A stretch of DNA of 7,893 bases, taken from assembly GCA_011321985.1 (NCBI GenBank), contig DROB01000412.1, positions 1-7,893 on the forward strand, read 5' to 3'. Position numbers and translations under genes: made by a program. The stretch comes from Gammaproteobacteria bacterium. GTDB taxonomy: Bacteria > Pseudomonadota > Gammaproteobacteria > SZUA-229. The notes under the pieces are model-generated. The model made no database searches. It had not been told where the DNA came from and was given only the letters and a program-made list of their open reading frames with translations. This document shows, in pieces, positions 1 to 7,709 of this stretch (the stretch's first letter is position 1; every line of letters begins with the position of its first letter).

Positions 1-333
1 CTCAGGGACGGTACGTACGAAGTCATCGAATAAGTGCACGATCTGTGGACGGCGTTGTTGTAAAGACTGGATAACATCCATGCGAGAGAGTAGCTGGTCT
101 TTGGTTTCTTCCAGTGATTCTATCTGTTTTAATGCAGCATCCAGTGTCGTGATCTCGTCCTGCAGCATTTTATTACGGAATTTCTGGTGTTCGACCTGGC
201 TGTTGAAGGTGGCATGAACCATGAACAGGATGGCACCGGTCAATAACAGTGATAGCGCCGCTATGGTCGCAAACTGGCGGGTCTGTTCCTGCCGTTGTTC
301 TTCGCGCCAGGGTAATAAATTAATGTGTGCCAT
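1..333 (-). CDS. pilN: PilN, type IV pilus inner-membrane alignment protein (partial, C-terminus off the window)
   Basis: This is the first 111 codons of a minus-strand gene that runs off the left edge; whole PilN proteins are usually about 180-200 residues. The N-terminus (MAHINLLPWREEQ) carries the INLLPWR motif, which in this family is the cytoplasmic segment that docks into PilM. A single hydrophobic segment at about residues 22-41 is the predicted membrane anchor. It is followed by a charged, Glu/Gln-rich stretch (about 45-90) likely to form the periplasmic coiled coil that pairs with PilO. The PilMNOP complex links the cytoplasmic pilus motor to the PilQ secretin. The ATG start shares one base with the pilM stop codon (TAATG), and a GAGGAG ribosome site lies inside the pilM end (348-343) with a 9-base spacer, so translational coupling is likely. 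pilO, pilP and pilQ are expected next but are not visible. The identification is firm from the docking motif, topology and gene order. Confidence 0.93.
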   Translation of the reverse strand, partial: MAHINLLPWREEQRQEQTRQFATIAALSLLLTGAILFMVHATFNSQVEHQKFRNKMLQDEITTLDAALKQIESLEETKDQLLSRMDVIQSLQQRRPQIVHLFDDFVRTVPE

Positions 334-1394
334 TAGTCAAAACTCCTCATGGCCAGACCGCAGGCGATCATCAGGGATGGCGCGTCATTACTCAGGGCCT
401 GCGGATTGACTTTGGAGTCCAGAGACATCTCTGCGAAGGGGTTGGCGATGACCGTCGGGGTATCAAGCTGTGATTCGACCAGCTCATCGATACCGGGTAT
501 CGAAGCACAGCCACCGGCCAGAACGATCAGATCGACGGCATTATGTTGCCCCGATGTGTAGAAAAACTGTAGAAACCGGCTCACCTGCTGGGCGATGGTC
601 TCTTTGAAAGGTTCCAGAACCTCGGGTATATAATTATCCGGTAGACCACCTTCCTTCTTGAGCCGACCCGCTTCATCGTAGGCCAGTCCATATCGACGCA
701 TGATCTCTTCAGTTAGCTGCTTACCACCAAAACTTTGTTCACGGGTATATATAAGGTGGTTGTTCTCGACGACGTTGAGGCTGGTCATGGTCGCGCCGAT
801 ATCGATCAACGCGATGATTTTGTCTTCACTGTTCTGCTCCAGCTGGTGGGCGATCAGCTTGGCAGAGTGTTCGATGGTATAAGCTTCTACATCGACGATT
901 TTGGGTATCAGACCGCCGAGTGAGAGTGCGGCAGAGCGTAGTTCGATATTTTCACTCCGTGAGGCGGCGAGTAACACATCGACGGTATCCGGGTTGTTTT
1001 CACTCTCACCTAAAACCTCGAAGTCGAGGTTGATTTCTTCCAGTGGATAAGGGATATACTGGTCGGCTTCCATCTCTATCTGGGTTTCCAGCTCATCATC
1101 ACTCAGACCGGTGGGCATGGTGATAATTTTGGTGATAACGGCAGAACCCGCAACGGCAACAGCCGCATTTTTAGCTTTTGTGCCAGAGCGCTTAACCGCT
1201 CTCTGGATGGTATCGCCGACGGCTTCAACATCCTGTATGTTTTTATCAACCACGGCATTATCCGGTAAAGGCTCTACGGCGAGACTCTGTACACGATATC
1301 TGTCGCCATCCTGTGCTAACTCGAGCAGTTTTACCGACGTCGAGCTGATATCCAGGCCTAAAATGGCTGGTTTTTTGCGTTTTAGCAGGCCCAC
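333..1394 (-). CDS. pilM: PilM, actin-like ATPase of the type IV pilus assembly complex
   Basis: A complete 353-residue protein, the usual PilM length. PilM is a soluble cytoplasmic protein of the FtsA/actin fold that binds the PilN N-terminus and connects the pilus motors to the inner-membrane complex. The nucleotide-binding motifs of the fold are visible: phosphate 1 at residues 13-22 (GLDISSTSVK), phosphate 2 at about 197-205 (IDIGATMTS) and the adenosine motif at about 292-301 (LAGGCASIPG). The conserved block EMEADQYIPYPLEE (107-120) is also typical. The start is GTG, preceded by an AAGGGG ribosome site (1406-1401) with a 6-base spacer, and the protein begins MGLLKRKKPAILGLDIS as expected for the family. 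It is the first gene of the pil operon, overlaps pilN by one base, and is divergent from mrcA. A homologue in a reduced pathway is E. coli HofM, also next to mrcA, but the INLLPWR-bearing PilN next door favours a full type IV pilus system. Confidence 0.96.
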   Translation of the reverse strand: MGLLKRKKPAILGLDISSTSVKLLELAQDGDRYRVQSLAVEPLPDNAVVDKNIQDVEAVGDTIQRAVKRSGTKAKNAAVAVAGSAVITKIITMPTGLSDDELETQIEMEADQYIPYPLEEINLDFEVLGESENNPDTVDVLLAASRSENIELRSAALSLGGLIPKIVDVEAYTIEHSAKLIAHQLEQNSEDKIIALIDIGATMTSLNVVENNHLIYTREQSFGGKQLTEEIMRRYGLAYDEAGRLKKEGGLPDNYIPEVLEPFKETIAQQVSRFLQFFYTSGQHNAVDLIVLAGGCASIPGIDELVESQLDTPTVIANPFAEMSLDSKVNPQALSNDAPSLMIACGLAMRSFD

Positions 1395-1426
1395 GCTTTT
1401 CCCCTTATTTATATATTTTAAAGGTA

Positions 1427-1454
1427 GTTATAGAATATATTAAAAATTTTTCAT
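1427..1454 (-). promoter_or_regulatory. Candidate sigma70-type promoter of the pilM operon
   Basis: On the minus strand a -35-like ATGAAA (1454-1449; four of six consensus bases) is followed after 16 bases by a -10-like TATAAC (1432-1427; five of six). The -10 lies about 33 bases before the pilM GTG. The spacer contains an AAAAATTTTT run (1442-1451), and the whole area is strongly AT-rich, so chance matches are easy. This is a motif match only. Confidence 0.33.
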
Positions 1455-1504
1455 TAAATATTAGCGGTAAGTGTAGAAAAATACTAGAGGATTTAGAACC
1501 AATG

Positions 1505-1533
1505 TCGAAACTTTGTCATTAAACCTATATACT
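1505..1533 (+). promoter_or_regulatory. Candidate sigma70-type promoter of mrcA
   Basis: A -35-like TCGAAA (1505-1510; four of six consensus bases) and a -10-like TATACT (1528-1533; five of six) are separated by exactly 17 bases. Transcription would begin near 1540, giving a leader of roughly 40-45 bases before the GTG start of mrcA. It faces away from the candidate pilM promoter, with about 50 bases between them. The call rests on motif match and position only. Confidence 0.42.
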
Positions 1534-1583
1534 TTGCCGCCTAACAAACATTCATCTACAATTTTTCCGCAGGTAATGGAACA

Positions 1584-4112
1584 GTGCGAATTCTCAGTAT
1601 CTTTAAATTATTTATAATCATCTCTTTGGTGATGATTCTTTTGCTCGCTGCTGTCGCTGCAGGTGGTTATTTTTACCTAAACCCCAAATTGCCCTCCATC
1701 GAAGGACTCAGTAATGTGCAACTTCAAGTACCACTCCGTATATATAGCAGTGATGGCGCATTAATGGGTGAATTTGGCGAGAAACGTCGCACACCTAAAA
1801 GTCTTGAACAAATCCCGGATCTCATGGAACAGGCTTTTTTATCAGCGGAAGATGACCGCTTTTTTGAGCATCCTGGTGTTGATTATAAGGGTATATTGCG
1901 TGCGGCAGTGAATCTGGTTATGACCGGGCACCGTGGGCAGGGTGGTAGCACCATCACTATGCAGCTGGCACGTAATTTTTATCTCAGTAATGAAAAGACC
2001 TATCTGCGTAAATTAAATGAGATTTTGCTCGCGCTAAAAATTGAACGAGAACTGAATAAAGAAAAAATCCTTGAGTTGTATCTGAATAAGATTTATCTCG
2101 GCAACCGATCTTACGGTGTCGCTGCAGCCGCGCAGATCTATTATGGCCTGGATCTGGACGAACTATCACTGGCTCAGATCGCGATGATCGCCGGTTTACC
2201 GAAAGCACCTTCGACCTATAATCCCATCGTTAATCCGGAACGTGCGACTATTCGTCGAAGCTATGTGCTGGCCCGTATGCTGAAGCTGAAGTACATAACA
2301 CCAGCACAATATAAAGAGAATATAGATGCGCCGGTAACGGCCAAGCGTCATCGTAGTGCATTGGGGGTCTATGCGCCCTATGTCAATGAGATGGCTCGAG
2401 CCGAGATCGTGAAACAATTTGGCGATGAGGCCTATGTGCGTGGCTTAAATGTCTATACGACGATAAACAAACGACTGCAACGTGCTGGTAATGACAGTAT
2501 CTGGAATGGGCTGGTGGCATATGATCATCGACATGGCTACCGCGGTGTTGTTCGGCATGTTGATCTGGATTCGATCGGTGTGGCAGAGGCGGCAGGTGAT
2601 GAGGGTGATAGTGACGAAGCTGATGGGACCGATGCTGGTGACCTGACATCACTTTTAAAAGATGATGAAGATTACGGGCGTTTCGTGCCTGCACTCATAT
2701 TATCGGTAAATGATGATATCTCAAAAAATGAGAACAGGGAGCCGGGAAAAAGTACAGTCGTACCTGAAGATAATCGCTCGGCTATCGCATTGTTAAAAGA
2801 TGGCAGTCAGGTCCGTATCCCGTGGCATGGCATTCAATGGGCGCGTGAATACATCAGTGTCAACCGCGTTGGTGACAAATTGCAAACAGTCTCTGAGGTC
2901 ATCAAACCCGGTGATGTTGTCTGGTTGGCACAGAGTTCTTTGACGGGTTGGAGTCTCGCTCAGATTCCAGAAGTTCAGGGTGCACTGGTTTCGGTTAATC
3001 CTAATTCAGGGGCGATACAGGCACTGGTCGGTGGTTTTGATTTTGAACACAGCAAATTTAATCGTGTCGTGCAGGCGAAAAGACAGGCAGGCTCCGGGTT
3101 TAAACCCATCGTCTATGCTGCTGCGCTGGATAAAAAATATACACCGGCAAGCCTGATCAATGACGCACCCGTGGTCTTTGAAGATGATGCACTGGAAGGT
3201 GCCTGGCGGCCAGAAAATTACAGCGGCAAAACTTTTGGTCCGACACGTCTTCGCGTGGCGTTGTATAAATCACGCAACCTGGTCTCTATCCGTATATTGC
3301 GTGCTATCGGTATCAAACATGCTACGCAATATGCAAAAAACTTTGGCCTGGATAGCAGTAAGTTACCTTATGACCTGTCGCTGGCACTGGGTAGTGCTGA
3401 ACTGAGTCCGTTACAGATGTCGCGTGTATATTCCGTCTTTGCGAATGGTGGTTATCTGACTGAGCCTTATCTTATACAGCGTATCGAAGATGCAGATGGC
3501 AGTATTCTGTTCGAGGCTGATCCTGTCGTTGCCTGTACTTCCTGTGTTATCCAGGAGCAGAAATGGTCGAGTGATATCGTAGAAGAAGAGACATTGGCTA
3601 AATTGCCAAAGCAGGCGGAGCGTACTCTGGAACCTCGTCTGGCTTTTCAGATGAACTCCATGTTACAGGATGTCGTATTGCGTGGTACGGGTCGTCGGGC
3701 ACTCGTGTTGGGCAGAAAAGATCTTGCTGGCAAGACTGGCACCACGAACGATCAGCGTGATGCCTGGTTCAATGGTTATAACCCGGATCTGGTCACCACT
3801 ACATGGGTCGGTTTTGATCAACTCAAACCGCTGGGAAACAAGGAATTTGCTTCTCGAGCTGCGCTGCCTGTCTGGATAGATTTTATGAAGGTAGCGTTAG
3901 CCGGCAAACCGGAAAGACAGCTGGCCCGCCCTGATGGGCTGGTGACTATGAAGATCAATGCCGAAACAGGTCAGGCCGCAACGGATGCAGATGCCAACGC
4001 GGTATTTGAGTTATTCAGAAAAGAAAAGGCACCGATGGCCGGAGTGGTTTCACCGTCAGAAACACAAACTGGTGGCAATGATGCTGCGGCCATTCCCGAA
4101 CAGTTATTTTAA
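1584..4112 (+). CDS. mrcA: Penicillin-binding protein 1A, bifunctional glycosyltransferase/transpeptidase
   Basis: A complete 842-residue class A PBP (E. coli PBP1a is 850), also called ponA. It polymerises lipid II into glycan strands and cross-links them in the periplasm. An N-terminal membrane anchor (about 9-31) precedes the GT51 glycosyltransferase domain (about 50-225), with catalytic Glu89 in EDDRFFEHPGVD and the downstream GQGGSTITMQLARN block. The transpeptidase domain (about 465-775) has the three expected motifs: SGFK with nucleophile Ser504, SRN at 563-565 and KTG at 717-719. A CxxC pair at 651-654 matches one in E. coli PBP1a. Between the catalytic domains, the OB-like docking domain (about 315-450) has two hydrophilic stretches, one very acidic (327-364) and one at 376-400, that look longer than in E. 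coli. The start is GTG at 1584; the ribosome site is weak (AGG at 1571-1573, GGA at 1578-1580), but the N-terminus fits the family and no better in-frame start is seen. The gene is divergent from pilM. Confidence 0.97.
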   Translation: MRILSIFKLFIIISLVMILLLAAVAAGGYFYLNPKLPSIEGLSNVQLQVPLRIYSSDGALMGEFGEKRRTPKSLEQIPDLMEQAFLSAEDDRFFEHPGVDYKGILRAAVNLVMTGHRGQGGSTITMQLARNFYLSNEKTYLRKLNEILLALKIERELNKEKILELYLNKIYLGNRSYGVAAAAQIYYGLDLDELSLAQIAMIAGLPKAPSTYNPIVNPERATIRRSYVLARMLKLKYITPAQYKENIDAPVTAKRHRSALGVYAPYVNEMARAEIVKQFGDEAYVRGLNVYTTINKRLQRAGNDSIWNGLVAYDHRHGYRGVVRHVDLDSIGVAEAAGDEGDSDEADGTDAGDLTSLLKDDEDYGRFVPALILSVNDDISKNENREPGKSTVVPEDNRSAIALLKDGSQVRIPWHGIQWAREYISVNRVGDKLQTVSEVIKPGDVVWLAQSSLTGWSLAQIPEVQGALVSVNPNSGAIQALVGGFDFEHSKFNRVVQAKRQAGSGFKPIVYAAALDKKYTPASLINDAPVVFEDDALEGAWRPENYSGKTFGPTRLRVALYKSRNLVSIRILRAIGIKHATQYAKNFGLDSSKLPYDLSLALGSAELSPLQMSRVYSVFANGGYLTEPYLIQRIEDADGSILFEADPVVACTSCVIQEQKWSSDIVEEETLAKLPKQAERTLEPRLAFQMNSMLQDVVLRGTGRRALVLGRKDLAGKTGTTNDQRDAWFNGYNPDLVTTTWVGFDQLKPLGNKEFASRAALPVWIDFMKVALAGKPERQLARPDGLVTMKINAETGQAATDADANAVFELFRKEKAPMAGVVSPSETQTGGNDAAAIPEQLF

Positions 4113-4154
4113 GGGTTCCTGATCCTGTATCCTGCCCGGTGTTTGCTTCATCAA
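4113..4154. other. Convergent intergenic gap between mrcA and the patatin gene
   Basis: These 42 bases separate two stop codons that face each other. I looked for a GC-rich hairpin with a T tract on either strand and found only short complementary pieces (GGG near 4113 and CCC near 4136) with no T run after them. No intrinsic terminator can be called, so transcripts may overlap here or depend on Rho. Confidence 0.5.
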
Positions 4155-6446
4155 TCAATCGCCTAAAAATGTTTGACCGAGATTGAAGTATATCGCGCTG
4201 TTACCGTCATCGGTAAGGCCGAAAGCCAGGTAAAGTGGGCCGATAAAGGTGTCGGCACCGACAAACAGGCTGCCTGCCAGATCGATATTACGGCTGGAGA
4301 TATCACCGTAGTCGTCCCATGCGTTACCCGCTTCCAGTGAAAAACCGGTATAGATAGGCAGGAATGTGATATTTCCCAGGCGCCGATAAAAAGCTGCCTC
4401 GATGAGGCCGAAGTGCTGGCCTGCCCGTTCCCGTTCAAATGTGCCTGAGAGTTCGAGGAAACCACCCCGCCTGTAAAGTGCATTAAACGGTGCGTCCTCG
4501 TTAAGGGTGGTTTCGAAAATAGCGCGACTGAAGACGGTATACCTCTTATATGATCCTGCACTGCTCAGTTGTAGCTGTATCTGCTCGTAATTACTGTCCG
4601 CACCCAGGCTTTCTTTATTCGTCCGGTAAGTGATGCCGCCAAAAAATCCGCTGGTGGGGAAGCTCAGGTTATCCAGTGAATCATGGAACAGTTTTACGTA
4701 CAAAAAACCTTCTTTGAAATCACTATCGGGGAACAGACTGTTACCACTGATGGTGACGGTGTGGCCCTGGTTGTGTCGCCAGCCTAAACTGAACAGTGTG
4801 GTCTGGTCGAAAGTTTTTCCTGCAGACAGGTCGAGATAGGTACGATGAAAACGTTCTATGGACTGGATCTTATTGCTGCTGACATCGGGAAATATCAGGG
4901 TATTGATACCCGTTTTTGCAGAGACAAAAATATCGAGACGGATATTTAACGGCTGATATATCTCGGCATTGATCTCCGGTTCGTTGCCCAGGCCGATCGA
5001 TGTGCGAAATTCTCCCGCCAGGCTGTTCAGATTATGTTTTGTGTAGGCAGCATTGATATTGGTGAATGATCCGATATTCGATTCGGATTTTATCGATAAC
5101 CCAAACTGTAGGTAACTGTCTGCCCATTTCCTGTCTCGTACATAGATGATCAGCCCTGTTTTATCGTTACGTTGCTCCAGTGAATAGACGACAGAGCTGG
5201 AGAAATCCAGACCATAGATATACGATAGATCTTCTTCCAGCTGAGGGATGTCGAGTGGTTCGCCGGTTTTTTGCCTGATGCGTATCTGCATGACTGCATC
5301 TTTTAGATCTGTTGCGTTTTTTATCTCGATGAAATCGATGACGGGATTTTTTTTAGCGATCCGGGGTAGTGTTTCTATGTAGTCTGAATATTTTTCAGAG
5401 GAGAGTGATAAATGGCGGATGGCAGCCAGGTTATCTATCGCGGCCTGCTCGCCAGCTTTAATTAACTCGGGGTATTTATCGAATCCGGAGGCTCTTATCT
5501 TCGGCTCACCCGGAGTGATAAGTATATCATCAGTAGTCAGGGTCTTGAGTTGCTTATTGGCGATGCGCCGGGTCATTATCGTGCTTAATTGAGAGGTGAT
5601 ATCGACAGAGGACTTGATGTCTTCTTTTCGGGCTAAAGGTGCACCGACATCGACAACGATGACGATGTCTGCCCCCATACTGCGAGCCACGTCGATCGGT
5701 ATGTTATCCGCGATACCTCCATCGATGAGCAATGTATCATCGATTGTTATCGGTGGTAGTGCTCCGGGAATAGACATGCTGGCGCGCATCGCTCTTGCTA
5801 TATTGCCTTTTTTTATGATGAAGGGATCGCCATTTTCTACATTGGTGGCTACAGCGCGAAAGGGGATCCTGAATTGATCGTAGTCGTCGATATGGAAGCC
5901 GGGGTGGGCGAGTCGGTCGAGCGCCAGTTCGATCTGTTGTCCTTCGATCAAGCCGGGCGAGAGTTGCAGGCCTTTTTCACTTATACCGATGCGATGAATA
6001 TTAAAAAAATCGAAGTCATCCTGTTTTCGATGAAACGTCTCGTATTTTCGATAGGCAAAATCATCAAATACTTTATCCCAGGCAATATCGGACACACCCT
6101 GTTCGATCTCGTCAGGTGTGAGACCGATAGCGTATAGGCCGCCGATGATGGAGCCCATGCTGGTGCCAACGATATAGTCGATCGGGATATGGTTTTGTTC
6201 TAATATTTTCAGTACGCCGATATGGGCGAATCCACGTGCGCCACCACCGCTTAAAACCAGCCCGATCTTTGCTCGCCCTGTGTTGTCGATCTGTGATCCA
6301 GGTACCTGAGAAGAGAGGGGAGCATCTGGGCTCTGAGGCGAGACGATGTCTGCGCTGAATGCCGTTCTGTGATTGCCGCATAACAGCAGGAAGCTAACCT
6401 GAAGGATAAAGGGTGCAATGAAAAAAAGATTATTGCGCGGCAGCAT
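4155..6446 (-). CDS. PlpD-like type Vd autotransporter: patatin phospholipase with POTRA and outer-membrane beta-barrel
   Basis: A complete 763-residue protein. Residues 1-32 look like a Sec signal peptide with a hydrophobic core (about 8-23) and a likely cut after AFSA. The patatin domain (about 60-270) shows the oxyanion-hole motif GGGARG (67-72), the nucleophile elbow GTSMG with Ser96, and the catalytic Asp242 in the DGG motif (242-244), so the Ser-Asp dyad is intact. A single POTRA-like region follows (about 366-440). The rest (about 441-763) has alternating, aromatic-rich segments typical of a 16-stranded Omp85/BamA-type barrel. In the family, exemplified by Pseudomonas aeruginosa PlpD (728 residues), the barrel carries the lipid acyl hydrolase to the cell surface. 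Substrate and release cannot be read from sequence. The ATG has an AGGGA ribosome site (6458-6454) with a 7-base spacer. A -10-like TATACT lies at 6482-6477, about 30 bases upstream, without a convincing -35. The protein ends FLGD, three residues past the usual terminal Phe. Confidence 0.92.
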   Translation of the reverse strand: MLPRNNLFFIAPFILQVSFLLLCGNHRTAFSADIVSPQSPDAPLSSQVPGSQIDNTGRAKIGLVLSGGGARGFAHIGVLKILEQNHIPIDYIVGTSMGSIIGGLYAIGLTPDEIEQGVSDIAWDKVFDDFAYRKYETFHRKQDDFDFFNIHRIGISEKGLQLSPGLIEGQQIELALDRLAHPGFHIDDYDQFRIPFRAVATNVENGDPFIIKKGNIARAMRASMSIPGALPPITIDDTLLIDGGIADNIPIDVARSMGADIVIVVDVGAPLARKEDIKSSVDITSQLSTIMTRRIANKQLKTLTTDDILITPGEPKIRASGFDKYPELIKAGEQAAIDNLAAIRHLSLSSEKYSDYIETLPRIAKKNPVIDFIEIKNATDLKDAVMQIRIRQKTGEPLDIPQLEEDLSYIYGLDFSSSVVYSLEQRNDKTGLIIYVRDRKWADSYLQFGLSIKSESNIGSFTNINAAYTKHNLNSLAGEFRTSIGLGNEPEINAEIYQPLNIRLDIFVSAKTGINTLIFPDVSSNKIQSIERFHRTYLDLSAGKTFDQTTLFSLGWRHNQGHTVTISGNSLFPDSDFKEGFLYVKLFHDSLDNLSFPTSGFFGGITYRTNKESLGADSNYEQIQLQLSSAGSYKRYTVFSRAIFETTLNEDAPFNALYRRGGFLELSGTFERERAGQHFGLIEAAFYRRLGNITFLPIYTGFSLEAGNAWDDYGDISSRNIDLAGSLFVGADTFIGPLYLAFGLTDDGNSAIYFNLGQTFLGD

Positions 6447-6573
6447 GTCGCTATCCCTGATCGTTGTGGTGGTCAGAGTATAACGAAACTTTTATCTGTG
6501 CGGGTATTTTCTGGCTCAGAGCTGTTGATCTATGGTTCAACCAGAGGGGCGCAATCAATTAATAGAGGAGCTA

Positions 6574-7665
6574 TCAAGTATGATACTGTGCACTGATCTC
6601 GTGTACGGCATCGACCAGAGCGGTAACATTTTCCGGTGTAATATTTGGTGTAATACCGTGACCCAGATTGAATACATGACCATTACCCTGGCCGAACTCA
6701 GCGAGTATACGGGCTGCTTCCTGTCGTATCACATCAGGGTTGGTCGCCATGATGGCGGGGTCCATGTTGCCCTGTAATGCCACTTTTTTGCCGATGAGCT
6801 GGCGGGCCTTGCCTATATCGACAGACCAGTCCAGACCGACGGCATTACATCCAGTATCGGCGATCTCGGGTAGCCACATCCCCCCGCCTTTGGTGAACAG
6901 GATAACAGGAATCGCCTGACCGTCTTTTTCACGCGTTAACTGGTCAACAATTTTCTGCATATAGGCTAACGAAAATTCTTTGTAATGGGGCGTTGTTAAA
7001 GCACCACCCCAGCTATCGAAAACCATCACTGCCTGTGCACCAGCTTCGATCTGTGCATTCAGATAAGCAGCAACAGAGTCAGCCAGTTTATCCATCAGCA
7101 AGTGCGCGGAGGCAGGGTCTTCGAACAACAGCGCCTTGATCCTGGAGAATGTTTTGCTGCTGCCGCCTTCGACCATATAGGTCGCCAGTGTCCAGGGGCT
7201 GCCGGCGAAACCGATCAATGGTACCTGCCCGTTCAGTTCTTTACGTATCAGGGAAACGGCATCGGTGACGTAGGCCAATTTATCCGCAGGATCCGGGATG
7301 ATCAGTTTTTTTACATCACTGGCCGAATCGATAGTCTGCTTGAACCGGGGGCCTTCTCCTTCAGAAAAATAGAGCCCCAGGCCCATGGCATCGGGAATGG
7401 TCAGGATATCTGAAAACAGGATGGCAGCATCCAGATCAAAGCGACGCAGGGGTTGCAAAGTGACCTCGCAGGCCAGCTCAGGTGTGCTGCACAGGGTCAT
7501 AAAGTCGCCTGCTTTTGCGCGTACTTCACGATATTCAGGTAAATAGCGGCCGGCCTGTCGCATGATCCATACCGGAGTGCGGTCGACGGGCTGACGTAAT
7601 AATGCTTTGATGAAGCGGTCGTTCGTGAGACCGTTGGTAGACAGGTTTTTAGTCGCTGTGTTCAT
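6574..7665 (-). CDS. hemE: Uroporphyrinogen decarboxylase (HemE)
   Basis: A complete 363-residue cytoplasmic enzyme (E. coli HemE is 354). It removes four acetate carboxyl groups from uroporphyrinogen III to give coproporphyrinogen III, a step toward haem. Known substrate-pocket residues are in place: Arg36 and Arg40 in MRQAGRYLPEY, Asp86 in FSDIL, Tyr163 in ATYMVEGG, Ser218 in FDSWGG and His336 in NLGHGI. The blocks FTKGGG (257-262) and LQGNMDP (297-303) are also conserved. The first 13 or so residues (MNTATKNLSTNGL) are a short extension relative to E. coli, but no alternative ATG, GTG or TTG lies between residue 1 and the conserved NDR. A TAG stop directly precedes the ATG in frame, so the start is effectively fixed. 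The bases before it (CATTCTCCTCTC) are pyrimidine-rich, with no Shine-Dalgarno match. It lies 44 bases downstream of a yqeY-like gene on the same strand and 127 bases upstream of the patatin gene. Confidence 0.98.
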   Translation of the reverse strand: MNTATKNLSTNGLTNDRFIKALLRQPVDRTPVWIMRQAGRYLPEYREVRAKAGDFMTLCSTPELACEVTLQPLRRFDLDAAILFSDILTIPDAMGLGLYFSEGEGPRFKQTIDSASDVKKLIIPDPADKLAYVTDAVSLIRKELNGQVPLIGFAGSPWTLATYMVEGGSSKTFSRIKALLFEDPASAHLLMDKLADSVAAYLNAQIEAGAQAVMVFDSWGGALTTPHYKEFSLAYMQKIVDQLTREKDGQAIPVILFTKGGGMWLPEIADTGCNAVGLDWSVDIGKARQLIGKKVALQGNMDPAIMATNPDVIRQEAARILAEFGQGNGHVFNLGHGITPNITPENVTALVDAVHEISAQYHT

Positions 7666-7678
7666 CTAGAGAGGAGAA

Positions 7679-7707
7679 TGGATATCGTCTGTGTGATCGA
7701 TGGTCAA
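7679..7707 (-). promoter_or_regulatory. Possible promoter for hemE
   Basis: On the minus strand a good -35-like TTGACC (7707-7702; five of six consensus bases) is followed after 17 bases by a poor -10, TATCCA (7684-7679; three of six). If it works, transcription would start only a few bases before the hemE ATG at 7665, giving a leaderless or nearly leaderless mRNA. That would fit the missing ribosome site, but the weak -10 keeps confidence low. Confidence 0.22.
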
Positions 7708-7709
7708 AT

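Noticed and set aside
1111..1443. 110-codon plus-strand open frame antisense to pilM
   Set aside because: It is a shadow of the conserved pilM frame, has no family resemblance and runs out into the AT-rich spacer.
1513..1533. TTGTCA plus TATACT as the mrcA promoter
   Set aside because: TTGTCA is a good -35 match, but it is only 9 bases from the -10; the weaker TCGAAA box with exact 17-base spacing is more plausible.
2383..2694. 103-codon minus-strand open frame opposite mrcA with a His-rich translation
   Set aside because: It lies fully antisense to a well-conserved PBP1a region. Its His/Ser/Arg-rich composition is what the complement of Asp/Val/Gly-coding DNA gives, and no domain or ribosome site supports it.
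4163..4561. 132-codon minus-strand open frame in another frame of the patatin gene
   Set aside because: It overlaps the beta-barrel coding sequence on the same strand and has no recognisable domain; the barrel frame is clearly the real one.
6377..6380. Cys23 of the patatin protein as a lipoprotein attachment site
   Set aside because: The preceding residues LLL do not fit a lipobox, which needs a small residue just before the Cys, and a better signal peptidase I site (AFSA) follows.
6477..6482. TATACT on the minus strand as a promoter for the patatin gene
   Set aside because: The hexamer is a good -10 and well placed, but no acceptable -35 lies 15-18 bases upstream and there is no extended -10 TG, so I mention it only within the gene entry.
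6522..6544. Imperfect hairpin (CTG-TTGA / TCAA-C-CAG, 8-base loop) downstream of hemE
   Set aside because: The stem is short with a bulge and no T tract follows on either strand, so it does not qualify as an intrinsic terminator.
7102..7413. 103-codon plus-strand open frame antisense to hemE
   Set aside because: hemE is unmistakable on the other strand, and this frame resembles nothing I recognise.
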